Source: Tubiluchus corallicola
Lineage: Eukaryota > Priapulida > Priapulimorpha > Priapulimorphida > Tubiluchidae
NCBI GenBank assembly: GCA_030141605.1
Contig: JAQGDQ010002453.1
Location: 1-30,914 of the forward strand
DNA length: 30,914 bases
Direction: 5' to 3'
Each line of letters opens with the position of its first letter. The stretch's first letter is position 1. The notes beneath the pieces were generated by a model. It was not told where the DNA came from and searched no databases. It saw only the letters and a list, made by a program, of their open reading frames with translations. Both the position numbers and the translations under genes were made by a program. Shown here in pieces: positions 1-10,347 of this stretch.

Positions 1-138
1 GATAATATAAAAGAATTTTTAGAAATGGTTGTAAAACTAAAGCCAAGTAGTGTGAAGGGAACTTATGTGAAGAGTGTTGCTGTATCAAGCACAATGAGTC
101 CTTCTATTATGATAGACGATAAATCTTTTGCAAGTTAA
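1..138 (+). CDS. rplA: 50S ribosomal protein uL1, C-terminal end (partial)
   Basis: The window opens inside a gene whose last 45 codons end in TAA at 136-138. The residues contain the conserved uL1 tail KPSSVKGTYVKSVAVSSTMSP-like block followed by a short family-variable end. uL1 forms the L1 stalk of the large subunit, helps move deacylated tRNA out of the E site, and in many bacteria represses its own operon. It lies 24 bases upstream of the rplJ ATG, as expected for the rplK-rplA-rplJ-rplL-rpoB-rpoC order. The start lies outside the window. Identification rests on the conserved C-terminal block and on the neighbours. Confidence 0.9.
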   Translation, partial: DNIKEFLEMVVKLKPSSVKGTYVKSVAVSSTMSPSIMIDDKSFAS

Positions 139-162
139 ATTTAAAAATAATAGGTGTTTGAT

Positions 163-681
163 ATGAGAAAAGAAGAAAAACAAGATATAATAGATAGCTT
201 GGCGAAAAATTTAGAGGAATATAATCATTTTTATATCACAGATATTTTTGGATTGGATGCCTTGGCTACTAGTGACTTAAGAAGACTTTGCCACGAAAGG
301 AAAGTTAAATTGGTTGTGGTGAAGAATACTTTGTTGAGAAAAGCATTAGAAAAGTCTAAACTTAAAGTAGATGATATTCTTGCTACTTTGCAAGGACCTA
401 CTTCTATTATGTTTTCTGATACGGGAAATGTTCCTGCAAAGTTAATTAAAAGTTTTAGATCTTCTTACGACAGACCACTCCTTAAATCAGCTTTTGTGGA
501 GGAATCAATTTATCTTGGTGAAGAAAGTTTAGAGGTTTTAAGAAATATAAAGTCAAAAGAAGAGGTTATAGGCGATATTGTTACGTTACTCCAGTCTCCA
601 GTAAAGAACGTTGTTTCTGCATTGAATTCTGGAAAAAGCTTCCTTGCTAATGTTGTGAAAACATTGGCTGAAAAAGAGTAA
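163..681 (+). CDS. rplJ: 50S ribosomal protein uL10
   Basis: uL10 is the base of the ribosomal stalk: its N-terminal domain binds 23S rRNA and its C-terminal helix carries bL12 dimers. The 172-aa product has the usual family length. It shows the N-terminal pattern of a KEEKQDIIDSL helix, the YITDIFGLDALATSDLR strand, and the KLVVVKNTLLRKAL block. An open frame extends to a GTG at 154, but ATG at 163 gives the normal N-terminus (MRKEEKQ). The C-terminal part (SPVKNVVSALNSGKSFLANV) is intact, so the bL12-binding helix seems to be present. This matters because the next gene, bL12, is drastically shortened. It is co-oriented with rplA and rplL in the operon. Confidence 0.95.
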   Translation: MRKEEKQDIIDSLAKNLEEYNHFYITDIFGLDALATSDLRRLCHERKVKLVVVKNTLLRKALEKSKLKVDDILATLQGPTSIMFSDTGNVPAKLIKSFRSSYDRPLLKSAFVEESIYLGEESLEVLRNIKSKEEVIGDIVTLLQSPVKNVVSALNSGKSFLANVVKTLAEKE

Positions 682-722
682 AATTTATGTTTATAAATTA
701 ATTTAAATAAAATTTGATTAAG

Positions 723-893
723 ATGGCAGATGTAAAGAAGTTAGCTGAAGAATTAGTAAATTTAACGGTGAAAGAAGCTAAAGAGGCAGTAGATGCTGCT
801 CCTAAAGCACTTAAAGAAGGAGTATCTAAGGAAGAAGCGGAGGGTATTAAGAAACAGTTGGAAGAAGCAGGAGCTGAAGTAGAATTGAAGTAA
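723..893 (+). CDS. rplL: 50S ribosomal protein bL12 with large internal deletion
   Basis: This 56-codon frame sits exactly where rplL belongs, between rplJ and rpoB. Its first 18 residues ([18 protein letters not shown]) match the start of Bacteroidota bL12, and its last ~40 ([17 protein letters not shown] through the AGAEVELK terminus) match the end. bL12 is normally about 120-125 aa. The missing ~66-68 codons hold the rest of the N-terminal dimerisation domain, the Ala/Gly-rich hinge, and the first half of the C-terminal domain, including the helix that binds EF-Tu, EF-G and IF2. The join falls at a KEA that is expected in both parental positions (LTVKEA and LGLKEA), so a short direct repeat could have mediated an in-frame collapse. 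The product should not dimerise or recruit factors normally. Either the deletion is real with another copy elsewhere, or it is an assembly or cloning artefact. Assignment to bL12 is certain; the biological status is not. Confidence 0.9.
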   Translation: MADVKKLAEELVNLTVKEAKEAVDAAPKALKEGVSKEEAEGIKKQLEEAGAEVELK

Positions 894-930
894 CAAGGCT
901 ATTTCCCTTTTTCTAAATGCTTTATGTTAC

Positions 931-970
931 AGGTTTAATATTCAGGGAGATTGAATATTAAACCTTTTTC
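931..970 (+). terminator. Hairpin with T-run between rplL and rpoB (attenuator-like)
   Basis: A perfect 14-bp inverted repeat (931-944 AGGTTTAATATTCA with 952-965) has a 7-base loop and is followed by TTTTC. It has the form of an intrinsic terminator but lies inside the ribosomal-polymerase operon. A partial terminator at the rplL-rpoB junction is known in enterobacteria, where it lowers polymerase expression relative to stalk proteins. The same role here is inference. Confidence 0.7.
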
Positions 971-1015
971 TACTTATTTGTTTCAATATAGTAATCATAT
1001 TTATTCTTTGAAAGA

Positions 1016-4000
1016 ATGTCTGAAAAAAAAGAACGCATTAGTTTTGGAATAGGTTCTGATAGCAGAGCTTCTTATCCAGACCTTTTAGATATACAGTTGA
1101 AATCTTTTTCCGATTTTTTTCAACTTAATGCTACTTTCAATAAACGTAAAAATGAAGGACTTTACAAGGTCTTTCGTCAAAACTTTCCTGTTACTGATAC
1201 TAGAAATAGTTTTGTTTTAGAGTTTATTAATTATTATGTAGACCCTCCTCGCTATTCTATTGAAGAGTGCGTTGAAAGAGGGTTAACTTTTAGCGTTCCT
1301 TTGAAGGCTAAGTTGAAGTTGTATTGTACGGATGATGAGCACGAGGATTTTGATACGGTAATTCAGGATGTTTATTTGGGGGCTATTCCTTATATGACTG
1401 ATAGAGGAACTTTTATTATTAATGGTGCAGAGAGGGTTATCGTGTCTCAGTTACATAGATCTCCTGGTGTATTTTTTGGGCAAAGCATCCATAATAATGG
1501 GACCAAACTTTACTCGGCTCGTATTATTCCATTTAAGGGCTCTTGGATGGAATTTGCTACTGATATAAATGAAGTAATGCATGCCTATATTGATAGAAAA
1601 AAGAAATTACCTGTTACTACCTTGCTTAGAGCTATTGGGTATGAGAGCGATAAAGATATCTTAGAAATTTTTGGGCTTGCAGATGAAATAGAGGTAAATA
1701 GAGCTAATTTAGAAAAGGCTGTAGGAAGAAAGTTGGCGGCGAGAATACTTAAGTCTTGGGTGGAGGATTTTGTTGATGAGGATACTGGAGAAGTAGTATC
1801 TATTGAGAGGAATGAGGTGATTATAGACAGGGATATAGTTTTGGAGACGGAACATATTGATAAAATTTTGGAGGCTGAGGCTAAAACTATTTTGTTGCAC
1901 AAGAAAGAAGTAGCTGGGCGTTCTAATTTTTCTATTATTTATAACACTTTCCAGAAAGACCCCTGTAATTCGGAGAAGGAAGCGGTGACTTATATATATA
2001 GATTGCTTAGAAATGCTGAACCACCAGATGAGGCAACAGCAAGAGATGTGATAGATAAGTTATTTTTCTCAGAGAAACGTTATGATTTGGGAGAAGTAGG
2101 AAGGCATAGGATAAATAAAAAATTGAATCTGAATATTCCTTCTGATGTAAGAATTTTGACAAAAGAGGATATTTTAGAAATTATCAAGTATCTAATTGAA
2201 CTGATAAACTCAAAAACAGACGTTGATGATATTGATCATCTTAGTAATAGAAGGGTAAAAACAGTGGGGGAGCAGATGTACAACCAGTTTGATATTGCTC
2301 TAAATCGTATGGCTCGTACTATAAAAGAACGTATGAATGTAAGGGATAATGAGGTTTTTACTCCTATTGATTTGATTAATTCTCGCTCGTTTTCGATGGT
2401 TATTAATTCATTTTTTGGGACAAATCAATTGTCTCAGTTTATGGACCAAACGAACCCTTTAGCTGAAATAACGCATAAGAGAAGGCTTTCTGCACTAGGT
2501 CCTGGTGGGCTTTCTAGAGAAAGAGCTGGCTTTGAGGTGCGAGATGTCCATTATACGCATTATGGCAGGCTTTGTCCAATAGAAACGCCAGAAGGTCCAA
2601 ATATTGGGCTTATATCAACTCTTTGTGTATATGCTAAGATTACTGATTTAGGATTCATTGCTACTCCTTATAGGAAAGTGAAAAGTGGCGTGGTGGATTT
2701 GTCGAATAAAGGCATAAAGTATTTTTCAGCGGAGGAAGAAGAAAATCAGACAATAGCTCAAGCCAATGCTAAAATAGACGATAAAGGTGTATTCTTACAT
2801 AATAGAATTAAATCTAGACATGGTGGCGATTACCCACAGGTCACACCTGATAAGATTAACTATATGGATGTAGCTCCTAATCAAATAGCTTCTATTGCTG
2901 CATCATTAATCCCGTTTTTAGAGCATAATGATGCTAACAGAGCACTAATGGGGTCGAATATGATGAGACAGGCAGTGCCTTTGATTAACCCTGAAAGTCC
3001 AATTGTTGCTACGGGTTTAGAAGAGCGTATAATTAAGGATTCTAGGATACAGGTTATAGCAGAAGCAAATGGTAAAGTGAAATATGTAGATGCTAAGGAA
3101 ATTGTAATAGAATATGATAGGAGTGAGGAAGAGGAGATGGTGTCATTGAATGACAGTGTTAAAACTTATAAATTGCCTAAATATAAAAGAACGAACCAGA
3201 ATACTTGTATGAACTTGAAGCCTATTGTAAGAAAGGGAAATAGGGTAGAAAAAGAGCAGATTCTTACAGAAGGATATGCAACGAAGGGAGGAGATCTGGC
3301 ATTAGGAAGAAATTTAAAAGTGGCATTTATGCCTTGGAAAGGTTTTAACTTTGAGGATGCTATCGTTATATCAGAGAAAGTTGTTAGAGAGGATTACTTT
3401 ACATCTATATATGTAGATGAATACTCATTAGAGGTTAGGGAAACAAAAAGAGGCCCCGAAGAGTTGACTGCTGATATTCCAAATGTGAGTGAGGAAGCAA
3501 CAAAAAATTTAGATGAAAATGGCTTGATACGTGTAGGGGCAACTGTGAAACCTGGGGATATTTTAATAGGTAAAATCACGCCTAAAGGAGAATCTGCTCC
3601 TTCGCCAGAAGAGAAATTATTAAGAGCTATATTTGGTGAAAAGGCAGGTGATGTAAAGGATGCCTCGTTAAAAGCCTCTCCTTCTTTAAATGGTATTGCC
3701 ATTGGAAAACGTTTGTTTTACAAGGCTATAAAAAGTGGTTCCGCCTCTGTACACGATAAAGAAATTATAGAAACGTTAGAAAGAGAGTTTAGTGATAAGC
3801 AAAAAGAGTTGAAAGAACTATTCCTTGATAAAATTAATCATTTGTTAAAGGATGTTGTTTCTAATGGTGTTGTAGATTTCTTAGAAGAGGTGATTGTTGC
3901 TAAGGGAGCAAAGTTTTCAAAAAAGGTGTTTAAAGATATTGATTATTTAAGCATTAATCCTGAAGGGTGGACTGATGATGAGGATATTAATGACAAAACT

Positions 4001-4828
4001 AAAACACTTATCAATAATTATATTATAAAATATAAGGAAATTGAGGCAGAGCTGAGAAGAAGAAAATATAATATAACAATAGGTGATGAGCTACCTACTG
4101 GTATTATACAATTAGCCAAGGTATATGTTGCTAAGAAAAGAAAACTTCAAATTGGTGATAAAATGGCTGGGCGACATGGAAATAAAGGAATTGTTGCTAA
4201 GATTGTAAGAGAAGAGGATATGCCATTCTTGGAAGATGGAACCCCTGTGGATATTTGCTTGAATCCATTGGGTGTGCCTTCTAGAATGAATCTTGGACAG
4301 ATATATGAAACTGTTTTAGGGTGGGCTGGTAAGGAACTTGGTTTAAAGTTTAGTTGTCCAATATTTAATGGGGCTTCTCTTGAAGAAATTACTGAATATA
4401 CAAATAAAGCAAATGTACCTAAGTTTGGTAAGACATATTTGCATGACGGTGGTACTGGAAAGAAGTTTGACCAACCTGCTACGGTAGGTATCATATATAT
4501 GTTGAAACTGGGACATATGGTAGAGGATAAGCTGCATGCACGGTCTATAGGTCCTTATTCACTTATTACACAGCAACCACTGGGTGGTAAGTCTCAATTT
4601 GGGGGGCAACGTTTTGGAGAAATGGAGGTGTGGGCTTTAGAAGCATTTGGGGCGGCCAATATACTCCAAGAGATTCTTACTATAAAGTCAGATGATGTGA
4701 TGGGTAGAGCAAAGGCTTATGAGTCAATCGTTAAAGGTAAGAATATATCTTCGGATGGAATACCTGAGTCGTTGAATGTGTTAATTCACGAGTTGAAAGG
4801 ACTTGGGCTGAATATAAAGAATGATTAG
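1016..4828 (+). CDS. rpoB: DNA-directed RNA polymerase subunit beta
   Basis: The 1270-aa product is the beta subunit of RNA polymerase, with the length typical of Bacteroidota. The rifampicin-region block ([20 protein letters not shown], then [13 protein letters not shown]) has no residue that obviously signals rifampicin resistance. Downstream come [20 protein letters not shown], the [13 protein letters not shown] block, the [19 protein letters not shown] block with the conserved [12 protein letters not shown] of the C-terminal catalytic region, and the [15 protein letters not shown] clamp-anchor block. The ATG at 1016 ([12 protein letters not shown]) gives a normal N-terminus. It follows the hairpin at 931-970 and is separated from rpoC by 70 bases without a visible promoter, so the two are very probably co-transcribed. 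Confidence 0.98.
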   Translation: MSEKKERISFGIGSDSRASYPDLLDIQLKSFSDFFQLNATFNKRKNEGLYKVFRQNFPVTDTRNSFVLEFINYYVDPPRYSIEECVERGLTFSVPLKAKLKLYCTDDEHEDFDTVIQDVYLGAIPYMTDRGTFIINGAERVIVSQLHRSPGVFFGQSIHNNGTKLYSARIIPFKGSWMEFATDINEVMHAYIDRKKKLPVTTLLRAIGYESDKDILEIFGLADEIEVNRANLEKAVGRKLAARILKSWVEDFVDEDTGEVVSIERNEVIIDRDIVLETEHIDKILEAEAKTILLHKKEVAGRSNFSIIYNTFQKDPCNSEKEAVTYIYRLLRNAEPPDEATARDVIDKLFFSEKRYDLGEVGRHRINKKLNLNIPSDVRILTKEDILEIIKYLIELINSKTDVDDIDHLSNRRVKTVGEQMYNQFDIALNRMARTIKERMNVRDNEVFTPIDLINSRSFSMVINSFFGTNQLSQFMDQTNPLAEITHKRRLSALGPGGLSRERAGFEVRDVHYTHYGRLCPIETPEGPNIGLISTLCVYAKITDLGFIATPYRKVKSGVVDLSNKGIKYFSAEEEENQTIAQANAKIDDKGVFLHNRIKSRHGGDYPQVTPDKINYMDVAPNQIASIAASLIPFLEHNDANRALMGSNMMRQAVPLINPESPIVATGLEERIIKDSRIQVIAEANGKVKYVDAKEIVIEYDRSEEEEMVSLNDSVKTYKLPKYKRTNQNTCMNLKPIVRKGNRVEKEQILTEGYATKGGDLALGRNLKVAFMPWKGFNFEDAIVISEKVVREDYFTSIYVDEYSLEVRETKRGPEELTADIPNVSEEATKNLDENGLIRVGATVKPGDILIGKITPKGESAPSPEEKLLRAIFGEKAGDVKDASLKASPSLNGIAIGKRLFYKAIKSGSASVHDKEIIETLEREFSDKQKELKELFLDKINHLLKDVVSNGVVDFLEEVIVAKGAKFSKKVFKDIDYLSINPEGWTDDEDINDKTKTLINNYIIKYKEIEAELRRRKYNITIGDELPTGIIQLAKVYVAKKRKLQIGDKMAGRHGNKGIVAKIVREEDMPFLEDGTPVDICLNPLGVPSRMNLGQIYETVLGWAGKELGLKFSCPIFNGASLEEITEYTNKANVPKFGKTYLHDGGTGKKFDQPATVGIIYMLKLGHMVEDKLHARSIGPYSLITQQPLGGKSQFGGQRFGEMEVWALEAFGAANILQEILTIKSDDVMGRAKAYESIVKGKNISSDGIPESLNVLIHELKGLGLNIKND

Positions 4829-4898
4829 ATTTGGAAACGTAGTTTGGTTTTGATTGTTGTATAAAAATTAAGGTTAAAGTTATTATATTTAATAAAGT

Positions 4899-7800
4899 AT
4901 GGCATATAGGAAAAGTAATAAAACACAGGGAGTCTTCTCTAAAATATCTATTAGTTTGTCTTCCCCAGAAGACATTCTTAATCAATCTAATGGAGAAATT
5001 CTTAGACCTGAAACTATTAATTATAGGACTTATAAACCAGAAAGAGATGGGCTTTTTTGTGAAAGAATTTTTGGACCAATAAAAGATTATGAGTGTCATT
5101 GTGGTAAGTATAAGAGAATTAGATATAAAAATATTGTATGTGATAAATGTGGGGTTGAGGTTACTGAGAAAAAAGTGAGAAGAGAGCGTATGGGACATAT
5201 CTCTTTGGTTGTTCCTGTGGCTCATATATGGTATTTCAAATCTCTTCCTAATAAAATAGGCTATTTGTTAGGTTTACCTTCTAAAAAGCTAGATTCTATT
5301 GTATATTATGAAAAGTATGTAGTTATTAACCCTGGGATTAAAGAAGCTGAGGGAATAAAACAATTGGACTTTCTGTCAGAGGAGGAGTATGTAGAGATAT
5401 TAGATTCTTTGCCACAAGAGAATCAGATGTTGGAGAATGAGCATCCTGATAAATTTGTTGCTTCTATGGGAGCAGAAGCAATTTATCAATTGTTGGAAAA
5501 AATAGATATAGATAAACTGTCTTTCGACTTAAGGGATAAGGCTTACAATGAAACCTCTCAACAACGAAAGAATGAAGCTTTAAAAAGATTGCAGGTGGTG
5601 GAGGCTTTTAGGGCGTCTAAAAAAGTAAATGAGCCTAAATGGATGATTCTGAAAGTAATACCTGTTTTGCCTCCAGATTTAAGGCCACTTGTTCCGTTGG
5701 ATGGGGGCAGGTTTGCTACTTCTGACTTGAATGATTTATATCGTAGGATTATTATAAGAAATAATAGATTAAAAAGATTAATAGAAATAAAAGCTCCTGA
5801 AGTCATTTTAAGAAATGAAAAAAGAATGCTGCAAGAGTCAGTAGATTCATTGTTGGATAATTCTCGTAAAACAAATGTAGCCAAAACGGATTCTAACAGA
5901 CCCCTTAAATCTTTAAGTGACAGTTTAAAAGGAAAGCAGGGGCGTTTTCGCCAAAATCTACTAGGTAAGCGTGTTGATTATTCTGCTCGTTCAGTGATCG
6001 TGGTAGGTCCAGAGCTAAAAATGCATGAATGTGGAATGCCAAAAGAGATGGCCGCTGAACTTTATAAGCCGTTTATCATACGAAAACTAATAGAAAGAGG
6101 AATTGTTAAAACTGTAAAGTCGGCTAAGAAAATAGTAGATAGGAAAGAAGCCATCATTTGGGATATTTTGGAAAATGTTTTGAAAGGACATCCTGTTTTG
6201 TTAAACAGAGCTCCTACCTTGCATAGGTTAGGAATACAAGCTTTTCAACCTAAGTTGATTGAGGGTAAGGCTATTCAATTGCATCCTTTGACTTGTACTG
6301 GGTTTAATGCAGATTTTGATGGAGATCAAATGGCAGTCCATCTTCCTTTGGGTGATGCTGCTATTTTGGAGGCTCAAATATTAATGTTGGCCTCTCATAA
6401 TATATTAAACCCTGCTAATGGTGCACCTATTACTGTGCCTTCGCAAGATATGATTTTGGGCTTGTATTATATTACTAAGTCAAAGAAAAGTGGCAAAGGG
6501 GAAAAACTGTCTTTTTACTCATCTGAGGAGGCAATTATTGCGTACAATGAGGGAGTTATTGATCTACATTCTATTGTAAAGGCTAAGGTCAATGATATAG
6601 AAAATGGGAAGTCTGTAAAGAAATTAATGAAAACTACTGTTGGGCGAGTAATTTTAAACCAATATGTACCCAAAGAGATAGGCTATATCAATGAGTTAAT
6701 TAACAAAAAGTCTTTACGAGATACTATTAGCAAAATATTTAAGTTGTGTGGTAATAAGGCTACTGCTGAATTTTTGGATAATATTAAGAATCTTGGATAT
6801 AAAAATGCTTTTGAAGGCGGGCTTTCTTTTAATTTGGATGATGTTATTATTCCAAAAGAAAAAGAGGAGTTTGTAAATGAAGGGTATAAGGAGGTGGAGG
6901 AGATTTGGAATAATTATAACGTGGGTTTTATAACAAACAAAGAACGCTATAACCAGATTATTGATACTTGGACACACATTAATGCCAAATTAACACAAAC
7001 CTTGATGGAACAGTTAAGTAAGGATAATCAAGGATTTAACTCTGTTTATATGATGTTGGACTCTGGGGCAAGAGGATCTAAGGAACAAATACGTCAGTTA
7101 TCAGGAATGCGGGGACTTATGGCTAAACCTCAAAAGTCAAGTGCTGAAGGAGAACAAATTATAGAGAATCCTATACTGGCAAACTTTAAGGAGGGTCTTT
7201 CTGTGTTGGAGTATTTTATTTCTACGCATGGGGCACGTAAAGGACTTGCAGATACTGCATTGAAAACAGCGGACGCAGGTTACCTCACAAGACGTTTGGT
7301 AGATGTTTCTCAGGATGTAATTATTAATGAAGACGATTGCGGAACATTAAGAGGTTTGATAGCTACTGCTCAAAAAAGAAATGAAGAAGTGATAGTTAGT
7401 CTTTATGAAAAAATACTTGGCAGGACCGCTGTACATGATATATATCATCCTTTAACAGGTGATTTGATTATTAATTCAGGGGAAGAAATAAATGAGGAAA
7501 TTGCAAATAAAATAGAGAAGTCTCCTATTGAGAGAGTGGAGATACGCTCCGTTTTGACTTGTGAGTCTAAAAGAGGTGTTTGTGCTAAATGCTATGGTAG
7601 AAATTTAGCTACAGGTAAGATCGTTCATAAAGGAGAGGCTGTTGGAGTGATTGCTGCTCAGTCTATTGGTGAGCCGGGAACACAGCTTACTCTTAGAACT
7701 TTCCACGTAGGGGGGGTTGCTGGTAATATTTCTTCAGAATCTGGGCTTACTGCTAAGTTTGATGGTATTGTGGAATTAGAAGAGTTGCGTACTGTGCCTT

Positions 7801-9167
7801 ATAACGTAAAGGAAGAAAATAATGATAGAAAAGTAGATATAGTGGTTGGACGTTTGACGGAGATTCGAATTATAGATGCAAATACAGGTATTGTGTTGAT
7901 GACGAATAATATACCATATGGGGCAAAATTATTTGTGAAAAATGACGAAAAATTGAAAAAAGGAGATTTAATCTGCGAGTGGGACCCTTTTAATGCGGTA
8001 ATTATTTCAGAGTTACAGGGTCGTATTGTATTTGAAAATATGATTGAAAATGTAAACTACAAAGAAGAAACAGATGAACAAACAGGTTTTAAGGAGAAGG
8101 TAATTATTGAAACTAGAAATAAAGCTAAAACACCGGAAGTAATAATTGTAAATGAAAAAGATGAAAAGTTAGCATCTTATATTTTACCGGTAGGTGCTCA
8201 TATTTCAGTAGAGCAGGATGGTGATATTGTATCAGGGCAGACGATTGCTAAAATACCAAGAAATACGGGAAAAACAGGTGATATTACAGGAGGACTCCCA
8301 AGAGTTACGGAGTTGTTTGAAGCTCGTAATCCCTCTAACCCTGCGGTAGTATCTGAAATAGACGGGGAGGTATCCTTTGGGAAGATAAAAAGAGGCAATA
8401 GAGAAATTATTATAACTTCAAAAACTGGGGATTCTAAAAAGTACTTAGTATCCTTGTCAAAACAAGTACTTGTTCAAGAAAAAGATTACATTAGGGCAGG
8501 CACACCATTGTCTGATGGATCTATTACTCCTGCAAGTATTTTAGCTATAAAAGGCCCTACTGCAATACAGGAGTATATTGTCAATGAAATTCAAGATGTG
8601 TATCGTTTGCAAGGTGTAAAAATAAATGATAAGCATTTTGAAGTTATTGTGCGTCAGATGATGCGTAAAGTGAGTGTAGAGGATCCAGGGGATACTAATT
8701 TCTTGGAAAATCAAAAAGTAGATAAAAATTTCTTCTTAGAAGAAAATGACAAAATATTAGGGCTAAAAGTTGTCGCAGAACAGGGAGATTCTAATAAATA
8801 TAAGCCAGGACAGTTAATATCAACAAAGCAGTTAAGAGAAGAAAATTCCTACTTGAAGAGAAATGATTTGAAATTGATAGAAACAAGGGATGCTAAACCT
8901 GCTACTTCAGTGCAAATATTACAAGGAATAACCAGAGCTGCTCTACAAACTAAGAGTTTTATGTCAGCTGCATCATTCCAAGAAACAACCAAGGTGCTTA
9001 ATGAAGCTGCTATTAATGGTAAAACAGACTACCTTGAAGGTCTTAAAGAAAATAGTATTTGTGGAAACTTAATACCTGCAGGAAGTGGTTTTAAAGAATT
9101 TAGAAATATAATAGTAGGTTCGGCAGAAGAATATGAGAAATTAATTAAATCTAAGAATGCAAGTTAG
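4899..9167 (+). CDS. rpoC: DNA-directed RNA polymerase subunit beta'
   Basis: The 1422-aa product is the catalytic beta' subunit. The N-terminal zinc site is formed by C66, C68, C81 and C84 (ECHCGKYK ... CDKCG). The Mg-binding catalytic loop NADFDGD spans residues 470-476, with aspartates at 472, 474 and 476. The bridge-helix and trigger-loop region is recognisable ([20 protein letters not shown] and [21 protein letters not shown]), and the second zinc site has the [13 protein letters not shown] pattern. Length and motif order are complete, with no frameshift. It is the last gene of the operon: a strong terminator follows within 30 bases. Confidence 0.98.
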   Translation: MAYRKSNKTQGVFSKISISLSSPEDILNQSNGEILRPETINYRTYKPERDGLFCERIFGPIKDYECHCGKYKRIRYKNIVCDKCGVEVTEKKVRRERMGHISLVVPVAHIWYFKSLPNKIGYLLGLPSKKLDSIVYYEKYVVINPGIKEAEGIKQLDFLSEEEYVEILDSLPQENQMLENEHPDKFVASMGAEAIYQLLEKIDIDKLSFDLRDKAYNETSQQRKNEALKRLQVVEAFRASKKVNEPKWMILKVIPVLPPDLRPLVPLDGGRFATSDLNDLYRRIIIRNNRLKRLIEIKAPEVILRNEKRMLQESVDSLLDNSRKTNVAKTDSNRPLKSLSDSLKGKQGRFRQNLLGKRVDYSARSVIVVGPELKMHECGMPKEMAAELYKPFIIRKLIERGIVKTVKSAKKIVDRKEAIIWDILENVLKGHPVLLNRAPTLHRLGIQAFQPKLIEGKAIQLHPLTCTGFNADFDGDQMAVHLPLGDAAILEAQILMLASHNILNPANGAPITVPSQDMILGLYYITKSKKSGKGEKLSFYSSEEAIIAYNEGVIDLHSIVKAKVNDIENGKSVKKLMKTTVGRVILNQYVPKEIGYINELINKKSLRDTISKIFKLCGNKATAEFLDNIKNLGYKNAFEGGLSFNLDDVIIPKEKEEFVNEGYKEVEEIWNNYNVGFITNKERYNQIIDTWTHINAKLTQTLMEQLSKDNQGFNSVYMMLDSGARGSKEQIRQLSGMRGLMAKPQKSSAEGEQIIENPILANFKEGLSVLEYFISTHGARKGLADTALKTADAGYLTRRLVDVSQDVIINEDDCGTLRGLIATAQKRNEEVIVSLYEKILGRTAVHDIYHPLTGDLIINSGEEINEEIANKIEKSPIERVEIRSVLTCESKRGVCAKCYGRNLATGKIVHKGEAVGVIAAQSIGEPGTQLTLRTFHVGGVAGNISSESGLTAKFDGIVELEELRTVPYNVKEENNDRKVDIVVGRLTEIRIIDANTGIVLMTNNIPYGAKLFVKNDEKLKKGDLICEWDPFNAVIISELQGRIVFENMIENVNYKEETDEQTGFKEKVIIETRNKAKTPEVIIVNEKDEKLASYILPVGAHISVEQDGDIVSGQTIAKIPRNTGKTGDITGGLPRVTELFEARNPSNPAVVSEIDGEVSFGKIKRGNREIIITSKTGDSKKYLVSLSKQVLVQEKDYIRAGTPLSDGSITPASILAIKGPTAIQEYIVNEIQDVYRLQGVKINDKHFEVIVRQMMRKVSVEDPGDTNFLENQKVDKNFFLEENDKILGLKVVAEQGDSNKYKPGQLISTKQLREENSYLKRNDLKLIETRDAKPATSVQILQGITRAALQTKSFMSAASFQETTKVLNEAAINGKTDYLEGLKENSICGNLIPAGSGFKEFRNIIVGSAEEYEKLIKSKNAS

Positions 9168-9191
9168 CATTTACATTTAGTGTTATATTAT

Positions 9192-9230
9192 AAAAGCATT
9201 CATATTAGTTTATGGGTGCTTTTTTATTTT
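9192..9230 (+). terminator. Intrinsic terminator after rpoC
   Basis: A 12-bp stem (AAAAGCATTCAT at 9192-9203 with ATGGGTGCTTTT at 9212-9223, two G-U pairs) has an 8-base loop and continues into a T-rich tail. It lies 24 bases after the rpoC stop and ends the polymerase operon. Confidence 0.85.
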
Positions 9231-9246
9231 TGACATAGAACAATGA

Positions 9247-9274
9247 TTTGTGTAAACCAAATTCGTTATATTAG
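9247..9274 (+). promoter_or_regulatory. Possible promoter of hisC-relA
   Basis: TTTG at 9247-9250 and TATATTAG at 9267-9274 (one mismatch to the Bacteroidota -7 box TAnnTTTG) lie 16 bases apart, 25 bases before the hisC ATG. The spacing is short for this phylum. The preceding terminator implies that a promoter is needed here, but the match is weak. Confidence 0.3.
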
Positions 9275-9299
9275 TACTCTATAAACACATTAAAAAAGA

Positions 9300-10340
9300 A
9301 TGTTTAAATTACAACAGCTTATACGCAACAATATAAAAAAACTTGCTCCTTATACATCAGCCAGAAGTGAATATAAGGGCGGTGCAAGGATATTTATAGA
9401 TGCTAATGAAAATCCTTTTAACACGAGTGCAAACAGGTACCCTGACCCTTTGCAAATTGATTTAAAAAAAGAAATAGCTAAAATAAAAAGCATTTCTCCC
9501 GAAAATATGTTCCTTGGAAATGGAAGTGACGAGGCGATAGACCTTCTCATAAGGGTGTTTTGCGAGCCACAACAAGACAATATTATTATCCTACCTCCCA
9601 CTTATGGTATGTATAAAGTTCTTGCCAACATACACAATATACAAACTCAAGAAGTGCTGCTTACTCCCAATTTTCAAATTTCCCCCATAGAGATACTTAA
9701 AAACACTAACAAAAACACTAAACTCCTTTTCATTTGCTCGCCCAATAATCCTACAGGTAATCTCATAGAAAAAGAACTTATCATAGAAGTATTACAAAAA
9801 TTTAATGGTATTGTTATCGTAGATGAAGCCTATATAGACTTTTCTCCTCGTGGCACAATGCTTCCCCTCATTCAGCAATACCCTAATCTTGTTATACTAC
9901 AAACTTTCTCTAAAGCTTGGGGTATGGCAGCTATACGCCTTGGGATGGCTTTTGCATCGACAGAAATTATAAACTTAGTAAATAAAATCAAGATGCCTTA
10001 CAATGTTAGCATACTCACACAACAATACACTGTAAAATATTTAAAAAGTAATGAAAAGAGAGAGATAAAGAATAAGAACTTGCAGAGCATCCTCAGACAA
10101 AAAAACATATTACAGCAGCAATTAAAAACAATAACTCTTGTTAAAAAGATATATCCCTCAGATGCTAATTTTATGCTTATAGAAGTAGAAGATGCTACAA
10201 AAGTCTATAATTTATTGAAAAGTAGAGGAATTATAGTTAGAAATCGTACCAACGAACCTCATTGCAAGAATTGTTTAAGGATAACTGTGGGTACACCACA
10301 AGAAAACAAACAACTTATAGAAATACTACAAGTACTATAA
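9300..10340 (+). CDS. hisC: Histidinol-phosphate aminotransferase
   Basis: HisC transfers an amino group from glutamate to imidazole-acetol phosphate in histidine synthesis. It is a cytosolic class I/II PLP enzyme. The 346-aa product is of normal length. The substrate-side motif ANENPFN lies near the N-terminus, then GNGSDEAIDLLIR, PTYGMY, SPNNPTGN, VDEAYIDF, and the PLP-lysine motif FSKAWGMAAIRLG with K205 as the Schiff-base lysine. The C-terminus has the LRITVGTPQEN block with the conserved arginine. Start ATG 9300. No other his genes are nearby, so it is detached from a his operon. The relA-like gene begins 7 bases downstream. A broader aromatic aminotransferase role cannot be excluded. 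Confidence 0.9.
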   Translation: MFKLQQLIRNNIKKLAPYTSARSEYKGGARIFIDANENPFNTSANRYPDPLQIDLKKEIAKIKSISPENMFLGNGSDEAIDLLIRVFCEPQQDNIIILPPTYGMYKVLANIHNIQTQEVLLTPNFQISPIEILKNTNKNTKLLFICSPNNPTGNLIEKELIIEVLQKFNGIVIVDEAYIDFSPRGTMLPLIQQYPNLVILQTFSKAWGMAAIRLGMAFASTEIINLVNKIKMPYNVSILTQQYTVKYLKSNEKREIKNKNLQSILRQKNILQQQLKTITLVKKIYPSDANFMLIEVEDATKVYNLLKSRGIIVRNRTNEPHCKNCLRITVGTPQENKQLIEILQVL

Positions 10341-10347
10341 AAAACAT

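Noticed and set aside
2400-2560. Possible rifampicin-resistance changes in rpoB
   Set aside because: The FMDQTNPL and [12 protein letters not shown] blocks carry the residues usual for sensitive enzymes.
4731-5225. A 164-aa open frame on the minus strand across the rpoB-rpoC junction
   Set aside because: It lies antisense to two essential genes, has low-complexity hydrophobic composition and no family resemblance. It is a shadow of the rpoB and rpoC reading frames.
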